Shown piece after piece: positions 40,542 through 54,100 of a stretch of DNA of 64,000 nt. Below the pieces are notes generated by a model, which worked only from the letters and a program-made list of their open reading frames with translations, was not told where the DNA came from and ran no database searches. This DNA is from Tridacna crocea (taxonomy: Eukaryota; Mollusca; Bivalvia; Cardiida; Cardiidae): contig OX031060.1 in the NCBI GenBank assembly GCA_943736015.1, positions 16,009,501-16,073,500 on the forward strand. The letters run 5' to 3'. The position numbers and the translations under genes are program-made. How positions within the stretch are numbered: position 1 is the stretch's first letter; each line of letters starts with the position of its first letter.

Positions 40542-43500
40542 TTACCTATGCTGGGTTCCATCATAAGTGTTTTGTAATTCTTTCATTATTTGTGACATGA
40601 ATTTACTTAAATTATATAGACGGCCTTGATTCTCTGTTTTCATTAGTTTTGAGAATGTGTGTGTATTATTTGTGAGATATTGTTGGCCTAGGAAATAAGA
40701 GCGGGATGTTGAGAATGCGGGGCAAGATAATAAATAGTGCATTTCATCACCTATTTTCAATTGTTGACATAGTTTACATGTTCTTTCAGGAAGGGCTGTG
40801 CCATTCCATCTTCCAGTTTCAACTGGTAGCTTATGGTTAGATGTTCTAAACAGAAACATGTTGACCGCAAGAGACTTGGGTAGTTTTGTCAGGTAAGATT
40901 CAAAACCAGAGTCACTCTTATAGAGTCTATAGTTTTTACCTTTGCTTGAAAGGCTGGAGAGATTTGACCATTCTTGCACAAATTGGTCCTTTAAGGATTG
41001 TTCAATAATTTTATGTATGTTTTTCACCTTATTTTGATTTTGTGTTAGCCATATTATGCCATTTCCTGTATTGTTAAAGATATTAGCTATGTAGGAAAGC
41101 CATTTGTACTCATGTCTTGTATCATTTAGAATGAAGTTATATATTTGTTTTGACAGCTTATTCTTTGTACTGCAGACAAGTCTATTCCAAAAGCTTATCA
41201 TTCTTGATTTTATATTAATAGATAAAGGAAACCTTCCTAGTTCTCCGTACAGCATGTAATGTGGAGTTGATTTTTTTGATTTAGTAATTTTTCTCAGAAA
41301 TTCTATGTGTATCTTTTCCAGGACATTATGACTCTCGTAGCCCCAGATCTCCGAGGCATAGAGCAAAATAGGAACAACAGTATGGTCAAATAGTTTAAGT
41401 TGAAGATCGATGGGGAGCTCCAGGCTCTGAGATTTTATAAGGACTGAGTACATTGCTTTTTGTGCCTGTTCAGCCAGAGATTTCCTAGCATTCAGGAATG
41501 AGCCATTGCTTGTAAAGGTAAGACCTAGATATTTGTATGTTAAGTTGATTTCAATTTCATTATTATTGTATGTGAATTTATAGTTTTGCAGATTTCGGGC
41601 TCCAAAGACTATTATTTTTGTTTTACTTAGGTTCACTTTAAGCTTCCACTGGTCACAGTACTGGCTAAAACTGTTCAAGCTATTTTGCATATTCTTTGCT
41701 GAGTCTGCTACAATAATAGTGTCATCTGCATATAATAACACTAGAATCTTTAGCCATATAGTTGCATTAAAATTGCATGGGAAAGCAATTCCACTGCTTC
41801 CAGTGAACATTAAATGCGATTCTAGGTCATTAAGAAAAATAGAAAACAGTATTGGGGATAGATTTTCACCTTGTCTGACACCATTTTCACAAGGGAAAAA
41901 AGATGATGTATGTCCACTGACAGATACGCATGACTTGATACTTAGATACATATTATAGATTACTTTGAATATCTTTCCTTTGATATTATAGGATAATAAC
42001 TTATACCATAGTCCATTTCTCCACACTTTGTCAAATGCCTGAGAAAAGTCTATGAAACAACAGAAAAGTTTCTTCTTTCTCTTTTTCAAAGCTTGTATAA
42101 GACATTTGAGAGTGAAAATATGGTCAGAGCATGAATAGTCCTTTCTAAATCCAGCTTGGTTTTGCATTAAGATGTCGTTGTCTTCTAAAAAGAGGTTTAA
42201 TCGTTTGTTCAAAATTGCAGTAAATAGTTTTCCAAAACATGAGAGGATGGTGATGGGTCTATAATTGCTTGGGTCCTTTGGATTACCTTTTCCTTTGTAA
42301 ATTGGGTGTATTGTTCCACTAAGCCATGACTCTGGTAAATATCCAGTTTCCAAAATGGCATTAAAGAGGAATTTATATACTGGTAAAAGTTTATCTTTTG
42401 TTGTTTTTAAATATTCGTTAAGTATATTATCAGATTTACTTGGTGCCTTTGAGTTACTTAAGTTATTAATGGCTTTTTCTATTTCATCATCACTTATCTC
42501 TTTATTAAGATTTGATTCATCAAAGATATCATTTTGGTCAATTTCATCCAATGGTGTGAAAGAATCACCTGTAGGATTTGCATTTACATTTTTGAAAAAG
42601 TCATAAAAGTCTGATAATGGAGGGGTTGTTTCATCTTGCCCAGATTGCGTCTTGGTATTTTTTAGTATTTTCCAGTATTTTTTTGGATTTTTCGCACTAA
42701 GTTGTCTTAATTTTTTTGCAGTTTTTTGCTTATATGTATTGATGAAATAATTCATTGTCTTTTTATACTCTTTGCTAGCTTTATTCAAATTTTCTCTATT
42801 TCTTTGGTTTCTTGACTTAGAATAATTTGATCTACACTTATGATACGCTTTCCTTAGTTTCGTACATTTTGTACCAAACCAGGGTTTTTTATTTTTGACA
42901 TGTAAAGAAGGAGTAGTATTGGGTTGAAATGTTTTGTTTGCTGTTGTATTTAATAAATTACTAATATCTTTTGTTACTTTTTCAATGGATTCAGATGAGT
43001 TCCCACAGTTTTGTATATATTCAAAAATATATTGCAATTCTTCTGTGTCAATATTCTTTTTATAAAGTTCAGTCTTTTTTCCATCCCATTGTTGAGTATA
43101 GCTAGATTTTAGTTTTTTATTGCTTTTGTCTGGTTTACTTTTATTGTAGGCTCTAAATGACCATTCAAGGAGGGCATGACCATCTGAAAATAGTGGATCA
43201 GTTTCCTGTACAGCGAAGTTATCCACGATTTTGAGACAGTCAGCAGATGAGATGACATAATCTATCAAGGATGTATTTCTAAAGGTAAGTTCTCCAATAT
43301 TTTTATCTCTACCAACACGACCATTTAGGATAAATAATTCATTATTTCTACAAATATCTAGTAGAGTGAGACCATGACTATTACTTTTGCGATCTCTGGA
43401 CACCCTTTGTAAGGGGATATTCATGTTTTCAAGGGTTTTAAGCTTGTCTGGACTGGTGAAATTATGCTCATCCAATGACAATTCTGTTAACAGAAAATTA

Positions 43501-43739
43501 TCATGTTCAACATAATCCCTCAGCTCAGCAGTTCTTGCATTCCAGTCGCCTGCTATCAAAACATTGAAATGGTTGCTACATTTAAATGCTATTTCATCTT
43601 GTAAATCTGATAAGTCATTTTCATTAAGGTACTTTGATTTTTCTGGGGGAAGGTAAACAATGCCTAAAGAAACTGTGTAAGCTTCATGAAAATCAAAACA
43701 CAAACATGAACTTAATCGTGTAAATAAGAAGTGTATTTT
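40542..43739 (-). mobile_element. Non-LTR retrotransposon (LINE), 5'-truncated, reverse-transcriptase frame intact
   Basis: One frame is open from 43739 to the stop at 40542. Counting from 43703, it holds the back half of an AP-type endonuclease (GDWNART near residue 54, SDGHALLEW near 176; the N-terminal catalytic part is missing). The reverse transcriptase follows: SNYRPITILSCFGKLF, FIDFSQAFDKVW near 554, GVRQGENLSPILFSIFLNDL near 611 and the catalytic YADD near 657. A late CX2CX9HX4C knuckle (CKLC…H…C) lies near 980. There is no ATG at the 5' end and no ORF1, as expected for a truncated LINE. The clade is not certain from sight (jockey/CR1/I-like range). Its lack of stops suggests a recent insertion. 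Confidence 0.92.
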
Positions 43740-43964
43740 TCAACTTTAAACGGCTAATTTACCCTAGCTGATTGTGTGATTTTATTAAAGATCAATAGAG
43801 TTTAAGGTATAGGTGATATTGATTGCTCTTCAACTTATAACAAAAGTGTTGTATGCAATTACATGTTCAGTGCAACCTCAAAAATGGGTTAAATAGTTAG
43901 GAAGCTGTATACAAGGCTGATAGTGGCAGGGGCTCAGATTGATGTTTTGCATAACAATCTCAAG

Positions 43965-44165
43965 ATTTAATACCCCGCAGAAGAAGTCTTCTGAAAACAT
44001 TGTTGGATAAAGGAGAAAATGCTGGTAACCAGCATTTTCTCCTTTTTCAACAATATTTTCCATCATATCAAAGACAAATCCAACTGTATAGCCATATGTA
44101 TCATCGGTGCATGCTTTCAAATTTGAATAATCTGAAGTTGTGTTTTCTGGAGATAATATTTCTTC
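43965..44165 (-). mobile_element. palMITE, ends lost
   Basis: Stem TTGTTGGATAAAGGAGAAAA with CTCCTTTTTCAACAA. Confidence 0.7.
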
Positions 44166-44217
44166 CATTTATATCACAAACTAAGCTTTGATGGTTGCAT
44201 GGGTTAAGGGTCGGTAA

Positions 44218-44440
44218 CATAACCCTTTGCTCCATAAGGCATTTCTATGGTATCTCTAATTGACCCTAAATAACAGCAAGGATGAAGCCGTTCCTTATGT
44301 GTATATGACACCTTTTGATCGTGTAGAAAACATTGTGGTAAAAGGTGAAATTGCTCGTCAAGAGCAATTTCACCACAATGTTTTCCAAAGGCTCCTACAA
44401 GCAATGCGTAGAAATGAGTATCTATGGAGTAAAGGGTTAA
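44218..44440 (+). mobile_element. palMITE subfamily 2
   Basis: Inner stem GAAATTGCTCGTCAAGAGCA; right half lacks TTTTGT. Confidence 0.85.
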
Positions 44441-44449
44441 TTCATATAA

Positions 44450-44677
44450 TGTTTTTACAACACAGAATATTTTAGTTTAGACATGTCCAAATAAAAAGCA
44501 TTTGTAAACAACAAATTAAAAGAGACCTAAATGAGTCATCATATCCATGAAACAGTAGAAAACATTGGGGGAAAAGAAAAATATGCTAGTTACCAGCATT
44601 GTCTCCTTTTCCCACCATATTTTCTTAAAACTGATGAATTTTGATAAAGCAAAGGATTGTTTGGTAAAGGTTCAAAC
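44450..44677 (+). mobile_element. palMITE, diverged
   Basis: Probably in the TBC 3' UTR; GTTTGGTAAAGGTTCAA end. Confidence 0.65.
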
Positions 44678-44806
44678 CCATCATATCACAAACAATGCTA
44701 TGTAAAGAGAAAAATTGTAAGTAATTGAAGTTGCATGATTTTTTTCACAGGGGGCTTACAACACTTCAGATAATCCTCTTGACAGTTATATCACATTTTT
44801 TCAGTT

Positions 44807-45190
44807 TTAGTTATACATATTTGTCATACTAGAGTTACAGTTTTCTGATAAAATTTCAATACTGCTGTCATCTGGCGTTGTGGCACCACTTCCTGATCTT
44901 TGTCCATTTTCTGACACATATAATCTTGCACTTTGCTCTTTTGAAAAACTGACTGACAAATGTGAACTAGGGGGAGGACCAGACACTGGCGTATTCGCAG
45001 GAGTAACAGGTGGAATTGGTGTGCTGGTTCTCGAACTTGCTGTTGAGCCCACAGGTGACGCTGTTGGGAAACCAAGGATCTCCTTTGCTTGATCTGGTAA
45101 ATTTTTTGCATGTTTCAGCTGTAAGAAAATTCCTTCTGCCTTTTTCAATGTATCTTCTAAATGAATGGCCATGCTCATATCATTGATGTG
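44807..45190 (-). CDS. TBC1D15: TBC1D15/17-like exon j (C-terminal tail and stop)
   Basis: 127 codons plus TAA at 44807-44809. Begins HINDMSMAIHLEDTLKKAEG, as in the vertebrate HINELSMKIDVEDILCKAEA. The rest (PVGSTASSRTSTPIPPVTPA and on) is Ser/Thr/Pro-rich and probably disordered. No AATAAA appears within 800 bp downstream; ATTAAA at 43966-43971 and AATAAA at 43791-43796 are the first hexamers. Confidence 0.95.
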   Translation of the reverse strand, partial: HINDMSMAIHLEDTLKKAEGIFLQLKHAKNLPDQAKEILGFPTASPVGSTASSRTSTPIPPVTPANTPVSGPPPSSHLSVSFSKEQSARLYVSENGQRSGSGATTPDDSSIEILSENCNSSMTNMYN

Positions 45191-48100
45191 CTGTTATAAG
45201 AAAAAAATAAAGAAAAAAGTAAAGCACTGATAAAACTTCTTTTTTATTACAAATTGAGTTAATTAAATTTTAATAGAAAAAACATTTTGGAGAAGGGGGT
45301 AATTTCTTCAAACAAACGTCTGCACTTCTTCCCAAAGTCTTTCCAAGCTGTCAAAAGTGATATTTTTCTTTTCTTCAAATCTTTATCCTTTAATCCTTTC
45401 CCAAACAATCCCTGTTTTTTTCAACCTTGAAAGCCTATTGAAAACAATGTGTGAAATGAAGAAAATGCTGGTACCCAGCATTTTCTCCTTTTCCCACAAT
45501 GTTTTCTATCCTGTTGGAAACAAATTTCAATTTTTGAGTTACCTTTATTTTGTCATCTGCAAGTACTATCAATTTGGACCAGTCTAAAATTTTGTTGTTT
45601 GGTAACGAGTTAAGTAACTTATCATTTTTAAAAGTACACCTGATGTATGCTTTTGAATGATGATAACCTCCTCCCCACCAGTTCCCACTGGATCAGGAAA
45701 ATGATTCAATGATTCTCCTGCTATCGTTTATCAATAGGGGCTCAATTTTTCAGAGGTGGGAAGGCTTCCTTTTAAATTTCAGCCAAATTAGTTGAAAACT
45801 GTAAAAGAAGAAGATACAAAGTTGTGCATATGGACATACAGTCAAACCTGTTTCTAGAAGATGACCCCTAGCAAAAACTATGGTATAGAGTTCATTAAAA
45901 CATGGGGTTGTTTAGAAACAACTAAACCCTTTACCACACAGGTTTAACGACCCTTACAGAGAGAGAGCATTTGGAAATATTGTGGGGAAAAAGAGGAAAT
46001 GCTGGTAACCAACATTTTCTTTTTTTCTCGATGTTTCTTACCCTTTTGACTTCAAATCCATTCACGTGAGTATCATCTCATTTGTCGTCTGCAAATGCAA
46101 TGACTTTGGAACAAGTCTGATACTTTTAGGCTTGGTTGTTGGTTGGTTGTGTTGCCACTTTAACAGCTAAGGTCATATCATGGCGGTGTGTTTCCTGGCT
46201 TTCTCATACCAATACTAACACTACTTTCTTTCCAAAGCCACCCACTACTTTTCTCACATGCTTGGGCAGAGTTGAGAGGCGAAAATACGCTGGAAAGAAA
46301 GTTCGCCTAAACCGGGTATCGAACTCACAACCACCAGGTCACAAGTCCAAATTACTCACCACTGAGTCATCCGGGCGGGCTTTTAGGTTTGGTAAAGTGT
46401 CTTTTCACAAAAAGGATTTCATTAGAAACTAAGATGTGTACCTTAAGGATTTCTGTCAAGCCAAATTTGTTCTCCATCAGGGTAGTTTTCTCTGTGTCTA
46501 GAATGGCTAAACATATCAGGAGGTGAAAATTCTTACATGGTCTGTCTGTCCATATCACCTGGTAAGATAAAACATCAGAAAACATATGGTAAATAAAAGC
46601 ACACTCTGCCAAGAGAACGCTTCATACATCTCTGTTAACCCATTACCAAATGGCAATACTTTAGACTGCTCTAAATTGAAAGCATTTGCAGACGACACAA
46701 TAAAACTGACTGAAAATTTGAAATTGTTTTGTGAAAGGTAGAAAACATTGTGGGAAAAGGAGAAAATGCTGGTTACCAGCATTTTCTCCTTTTCCCACAA
46801 TGTTTTCTAAAGGCTTCTTTCTCAGGGTCGTCAAAAGTAGGGATTGTGTGGTAATGGGTAACCAGCATATTCTCCTTTTCCCACAATGTTTTCTAGCCTT
46901 CACAAAACAAATTTTAAATTTTCAGTCACTTTTATTTTGTCATCTGCAAATGCTTTCAATTTGGACAAGTCTAAAATTTTGTCGTTTGGTAAAGAGTTAA
47001 GATTGTACTAAGTAAGTAAGTCATCACATAGATATGGATGCATAAAATCTGTTCTGTCTAAAAAATACCATAACTAAATCATGACCTAGAATGGTCCAAA
47101 GACATGCAGAAAACTTACAAAAAGCAAGAAGTTTTAACTCGTGTCACCACATGTACTAAACCCTTTTTTCACAGAGCTTGACTTGTATGAAAGCGCATGT
47201 TATCACAAATGTATAAAAAGGATTCTATGACCCAAAACACTGTTTTCTTCTCAAAGCTTTTTTTTCATCTTCACAGTAGATAACTATTGAATACAATGTA
47301 TAAATTGCAGGAACTGCTTGAAACAAAGAGTTTTAAAAGCCACTGCAGTGCTCGCGCTGCCAATCGACATTATCGACATTTGTCGATTTTTTAATTCAGA
47401 TATCGATTAATTCTTCCAATTTGTCGATAAAAATTGTCGATTAATTTATTCACTAAAAAGTCGGGTAAAATTTCCTTTACATGCCTAGATCACAGGTTAA
47501 TTTTCGCCGGAAATGTGTGGTAATCGCTTGTTTCACACCTCGGCGGACGCAGAATTTGGCAATCAACAGGTCACAGTGGACTGGTATATTATACAACACG
47601 TGTCATATTACTCTAAGCCGCTAATTGGCCATTATTGTTTGTTTCTTCTTAAATTTTGATTGACCACCTTAACTGACGCGGTGATAGAAGGGAACCAATC
47701 AGATGATCAGATGTTACTACGTTGACATTATAGAATTGAAATTTACGTAACAAATTTTGGTTACACGCGAGACCTCACGTAAGAAAAAACGAGAAAAAAA
47801 AACATTATTCGCTTAACTTGTGTAAAATGACAAGATTTGAAGTTACTTGCTACCCTTATTGATAATTATAGTCAAATCACGCGGAAATACTTATCCACAA
47901 ATCAACACACGTGAAAAAATGCTCGATGCAAAAAACACGGAAACCCATGACACAACAAAATGTTCCTTGTGACATTGCCCGATCAGTGTCACTTTAGACC
48001 GTCTTTTCTGCTTTTTAATGACCCGAAGCAGTAAATTCCACAGGTATCTTACTTTAACAGAGTTTTGTGCAGCAAATAATCAATATTGACTACTTTACCT

Positions 48101-51100
48101 CTAGCAGAGAACAATTATTGCTATACCATATTATGACATCTTACCCCTAGATTTACAGCTCCAGGGACAAGTGTACCATTGAAATAAAAAAAGCTACTGG
48201 GTTCACTATTCACTTATATAAGTCTACCTCACTGTTTATGTACTATTGAGTGAATAACCTTTTGTTTACATAGACTGACTAGCCTGCCACACTGACTTAA
48301 TTTGAAAATAATTGAGGTTAAAATATAATAAAGGGAGGTAATCATGTAATAGAAAATTATCTCCATTCACTTGTGCATATCATTTATTATGATAATAAAA
48401 AATGTTGTTTGGTACAGAAGTACTATCAAAAGTCCTTATGCTTTTATGCAATATTGTGGTAAAAGGAGCACTGTCCCAGGGAGTAGCACTTAACAAATTT
48501 TCCTTTTTCCCCCTCAATATTTTCTGCATTGTGAGTTTAAAACAAAATTGTGTTAGATCTATATGTTAAAAAAATAACCATTCACCAAAGGAAACCAAGA
48601 AATCAGTCTTTGTGCTTTTATGCAAATCTTGTGGGAAAATGAGCACTAGCCCAGGAAATGGTTAAGAGCAAATGTTCCTTTTCCCCCAATATTTCTACAA
48701 TATAAGATTAAATATATAGATGATTTATTATTATTGACATAATTATGTGAATGAAAGTTTGAAACTATGAGTTAATAGTAAAGTTCGTTCAATGCTAAAT
48801 GTGCATTTTTTTTTTAAAACCAACTTCACAAGCTTATTTTGTCTATTATTTTTTGTAAGAAAAAGTTGTTGGCCATTATTTTACTTGGGCCAGAGCTAGC
48901 ACTGCCACTGATTTAACCCTTTACCCCATGAGGCATTTCTATGGTATCTCTAATTAACCCGAATGTAACAGCAAGGATAAAGCATTTTTTATGTGTATAT
49001 GACACCTTTTGATAGTGTGTAGAAAACCTTGTGGCAAAGGGTGAAATTGCTCGTCAGGAGCAATTTCACCTTTTGTCACAATGTTTTCCAATGGCTCCGA
49101 CAAGCAATGCGTAGAAATGAATATTTGTGGAGTAAAGGGTTAAGTAACTGTTGTATTCATGTATGACTTAAACTTCTTCTAAAAGCTTTTATTTTTCTTT
49201 CATCTTCACAGAAGATAACTTTTGAAAACAATGTAGAAATTGCAGGAATTGCTTGAAACAAAGAATGTTAAAAGCCACTGTTTCCAGTTGTATTCATGTA
49301 TGACTTAAACCATCTTCTCAAATTGGTCAGATCTGAATTTATTCAAGGAGGACATGATTTCTGAAAGGACATAGCTATCACCTTATACATGAAAGTTTTA
49401 TGGTTCAAACACATGCATCGCATGTGAAAAAAATATCTTATAGAACATGACAGAAAAAAAAATCTGTATCTACAAACTGTGAAATATAGTTCCAAACATG
49501 GGTATGACGCAATAACTTACACAAGTAATATGTATGTATTGATTTGCAATTGGATTGGTCAAACTTTAACAATATAATATTCATGACCCATTCATAAATA
49601 TTAAGTCTCTGGCAACTACACAATTATTTAGTCAATTTCGTTTATTGTTTTTGAAAAAGAAAAAAATGTCAATAGTAGCAAAATTTTGTCCTTGAAACAG
49701 GTAAACATAATAAAAGGAATATTTTGTTGAAGTAACTTTCCCGATACACTTCTTGCCAGGTGAAAGATTTTGAATTTATGCAAGACTAGAGATCCCGTAT
49801 GATGTCAAGTTTTATCAAGCAGCTCAAATCTAATAAAAGCACCCAAGAGTTTACAACATATCATTACATACATGTATTTTTCTTGAGACCTATGTACGTG
49901 GTTAGTAACCCTTGGAAATGTCTCACTGAAACAATACGAATGATCACCCTCAACACAGAAATAAAATATCAAGCAAGTATTTCTGAATTTGGATGTAATC
50001 CCTTTTTTCCAAGTCAAAAACACCTTCTTCATGATTTGTTTTAAGCCTATACCAAACAATCCCTGGTTTTTACGATCCTGAGATAGAAGCCTTTTGAAAC
50101 AGCCTTGGTAACCAGCATTTTCTCCTTTTCCCACAATGTTTTCAACCCTGCTGGAAACAAGTTTCAATTTTTGAGTTACGTTTATTTTGTTGTCTGCAAG
50201 TGTTTTCAATTTGGACCAGTCTGAAATTTTGTCTTTTAGTAAAGAGTTAAGATGGCTCAAATCATGTCTGATGCTAATGACCTTGAAAAAAAAAGGTTTG
50301 GGAAAAGATTTTGAGTTAAGAAGAAAATGTTGGTAACCAGCATTTTCTCCTCTAACACTGTTTTTCTATCCTGTTAAAAACAACTTCAGTCATTTGAAAC
50401 CCATGCAATTTATCATCTGCAAGTGACTTGAATTTGTATGACTCTATCAATTTGTTGTCTGGTGAAAGTAAACAGATTTTGAAAATTGAAATAAATGGAT
50501 CACTGACCTCCCATAACCTCTGTGCATCAGAAAATGAAAATTCTCGCTTGAAGTGAATCAAAATCCATCGGAAACAAAAGTAGAAATTCCCAGAATCATG
50601 GCTCTCTGCAAGAAAAGGAAGTAATGAAAGTCAATAACTTTCTTCTGGAAGACATGCATTGTGACTTATACAGCATAGAGTAAATTTCCAGAATTGTTAA
50701 CTGTTTATCACATCTGTGATAAAAGTCTCCTGAGGAAGAAGGACTTTGAAAATACTGAGGAAAACAAGAAATGCTAATAAGCAGCATTTTCTCCTTTTTC
50801 CACAATATTTTCATACTTTCAATAAAAATTTCAACAATGAATGCCATAATTTGTTCTATGAAAATGCTATCATTTTTGAACTGGGCAAACAATTTGTTGT
50901 CTTGCCAACAGTCAGAAATTAAGAAAATGCAGCATTTAAAAATGAAAAAGAAAAATAAATGTCTATGCAAATACAGCAAAAAAATGAATTGCTTCAATAT
51001 TTTTTTTTTACTTTTCCCAGAGTGTTTTTTCTGTCTTTGCCTGACAATCACAGCTTTTAACACCCCTGAATAAGAAAGCTTTTGAAAATGTTGTGGGAAA

Positions 51101-54100
51101 AAATGCCAGTTACCAGAATTTTCTTCTTTTGCACTATCCTTTCATCCCTTTTAAAGACAATTTTATGTTTTGAGTAACATTTAACTCATTACCACATAGC
51201 AAAATTTTAGACCTATTCAAATTGAAAGCATTTGCTGATGACAATTTCAAGGTGGCTCAAATGGAGTAATTTCGCTTTGAAAGGGCAGTAAACTTGGTGG
51301 GAAAAGAAGAAAATGCTGATACCAGCATTTTCTTCTTTTCCCACAATGTTTTCAAAAGGCTCCTTCCTCATTGGCGTCAAAAGTCGTCATTGTGTGGTAA
51401 AGGGTTTTAATCTGTCTTCTGCAAAATTTAATACTTTTTATTTCATGCTTTTGAGCAGTTTATAGAAATAGTTGTGAAATATCATTCGATTTTTCATGGT
51501 TTTCACCAGTGAAAATACTGATTTTTATATTCTAACTCTTCAATTGAAGGCAGAAACAATTGTTTCCACACACTAGTTACCAAGGTAAAATGCATGTGCC
51601 TCACAACCAGATGGAAATATGATGTAATTTACCTCACATTTCTCACAGTTGAAGTAATATTGTCATGAGTTGATATGAAGAGAAAGTACACTTCAGGGAA
51701 TAACTGAAAAGAACTGTACTGTATTTTGATTCTGTTCCCCACAGAAAGGGTTTAAAAGCATGAAATAAATAGAATATTTGTTTTTCTTTGGTGAAAGATC
51801 GAACTTTATTTCCATAAAAAACAAATATACTCTATCATCTTTTGATGAGGCTTATAAAAGTTGCTATGAGTAGATTAACAAAGCATTTTTAATTACCTAA
51901 ATAACTGCAAAGATCTGAGTCTGTGTACTGCATCAGCTTGTGTATCTGTGCAAGCTGTGTTTTCATACCCTCTTGGTCCATGTGGAAATTATCACACTGA
52001 AATTTATAGCATAAACTTATCAATTTTACTATTCTTTCAGCCTTTTATGTACATACATATATTTATAAAGACTGTGTGCATGCATTCATCTACATGTATT
52101 TATCAGTTCATCCATAAATATGTTTGATATTTTGCTGAAAGACATAAATATCATCTCAATACAGCCAAACCCAGTACCTTTATCAGTTAAATAAAAGGCA
52201 AGTCATCTGGGCATTTTAGCTTTTGCACTAAATCATATTAATCTCTTTTTGAGGATTGATGACATTTATTGTAATAACAATCTCTCAATGACAGACATTT
52301 TCATGTTCCTGATATGGGAAGCAACTGGCTTTGAACAAGTGTTAGGCAAAGCAAAGGTGAAAGAGGTACTCAGAAGTAATATAGAAAATGGAATAAAACA
52401 TTGGCAAAAACTATCAAAATACACAAATAATGAAAATCAAGATTGAAACTTGCTGACTTACAGCAAATATGTGGCCTAAGCTCAAAACTTTTTCTGCATG
52501 TGATCAAGTCACATGGCTGAAAAAAAAAACTTGAAATCTGGATTGCAGTTTCATTTCACTTAAAAGTATTCAGTGCACTTTAATAATATGATTTAAAACT
52601 TTATTGTATTCTTTTCTAATACTCTTTCAGCTGACATCATCAACAATAGTGTTATTCATTCTTGCCCTTTGTGTAATTTTCTACTTTCTTAAACAGGGGA
52701 AAAAGTTTGCATTTAAGTGTGTTAAATCTGCTTACCACACGCTCCATAAAACCTGCAAAGCACCAAAACGCATCTACTTCGTTTTCCATGACAACCAAAA
52801 TGGGTGAAAGCAAATCACTCATTCCCTGCACATACCCTGAAAGGGGGAAGGTAATCAGGTTTATATAATATACTAAAATAAGCTGATAAGGAACAAAATA
52901 CATTAACAAGCTATGACTGATTGATAATATATGAAACATTTTTTGCATTACTTTCAATCTCATTTCACTCACATCACAGTCTAACTTCATTCATGTTTGT
53001 CCTGGGTTTCACTAGCTATAGGCTAGAGCTCTCAAGTGTCTTGCCCAGGGTCATTATCATGAAATAACCAGTGCTTTGAGAGAGGACCAAGCTCCTGGCC
53101 TCCAGGTATCTAAGCCAAGAACTTCTCAACAGAGCCAAGCAGGTCCCATTTGTCTTGCTCAGGGCCTCGAAAATAAAATCGTTTGCTTCGTTGCCAATTT
53201 AAGTAGTAAATAGTCTCATTTTAAGACATTACTAAGACACTTTGATTTAAATTTCTGCCAAATTTACCAAAAAAAGGCAAACATATCCCACTTAATCTTT
53301 TGCTGTGATCCTAACATGATACACCTTATCATTAAAATTCTACATATATTGCTTTATTCAACCCAGAGAGAAATGAATCTCTCCACAGACTTTAGACTTG
53401 TCATTGAAAAACATTTGCAATTAATAAAATGTGCATGGCTCAATTAATGGGATTTGTCTATTAACCTTTTACCAAACAACTAAATTTTAGCCTGGTCCAA
53501 ATTGAATGCATTTGCAGACGGCAAACTAAACGTAACTCAAAACATGATTTGTTTCCAGCAGGGTAAGAAACATCGTGAGAAAAGGAGAAAAGCTTGTTAC
53601 CACCATTTCCTCCTTTAACTCATTACCAAACAACAATATTTTAGACTGATCGAAATTGAAAGCATTTGCAGACGACAAAATAAAAGTGACTGAAAATTTG
53701 AAATGTGTTTTGTGAAGGGTAGAAAACATTGTGGGAAAAGGAGAAAATGCTGGTTATCAGCATTTTCTCCTTTTCCCACAATGTTTTCTCAAGGTTTCTT
53801 TCTCAAGGGCATCAAAAGTAGGGATTGTGTGGTAATGGGTTAAAAGGCTTCTATCCCAGGGTTGCAAAAACCAGGCATTGCTAGGTAAAGGGTTAAAAGG
53901 GTTGAGAAAATTGTGGGAAAACAAGAAAATGCTGGCTTTCAACGGTTTCTCTTTTTCCCAAAATGTTTTCAAATGTTGTGATAAAGGTTACAGGCTTTCA
54001 TATAGATGTACTAAATAACATCTCACCTAAGTCAAAGTTGTACATACAATATGTCATCAGAATATCATGTAAAACTTGTAAATTTGGGTTTCCCTCACCC

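Noticed and set aside
40542..43703. LINE as a host gene
   Set aside because: Endonuclease and reverse-transcriptase motifs identify a retrotransposon; the 5' end is truncated without a start codon.
44824..45111. Second frame overlapping the last TBC exon
   Set aside because: Shadow of the real C-terminal reading, which is fixed by HINDMSMAIHLEDTL and the splice phase.
52249..52446. 65-codon plus-strand frame
   Set aside because: Lies in a TBC intron, Asn/Lys-rich, no splice or homology support.
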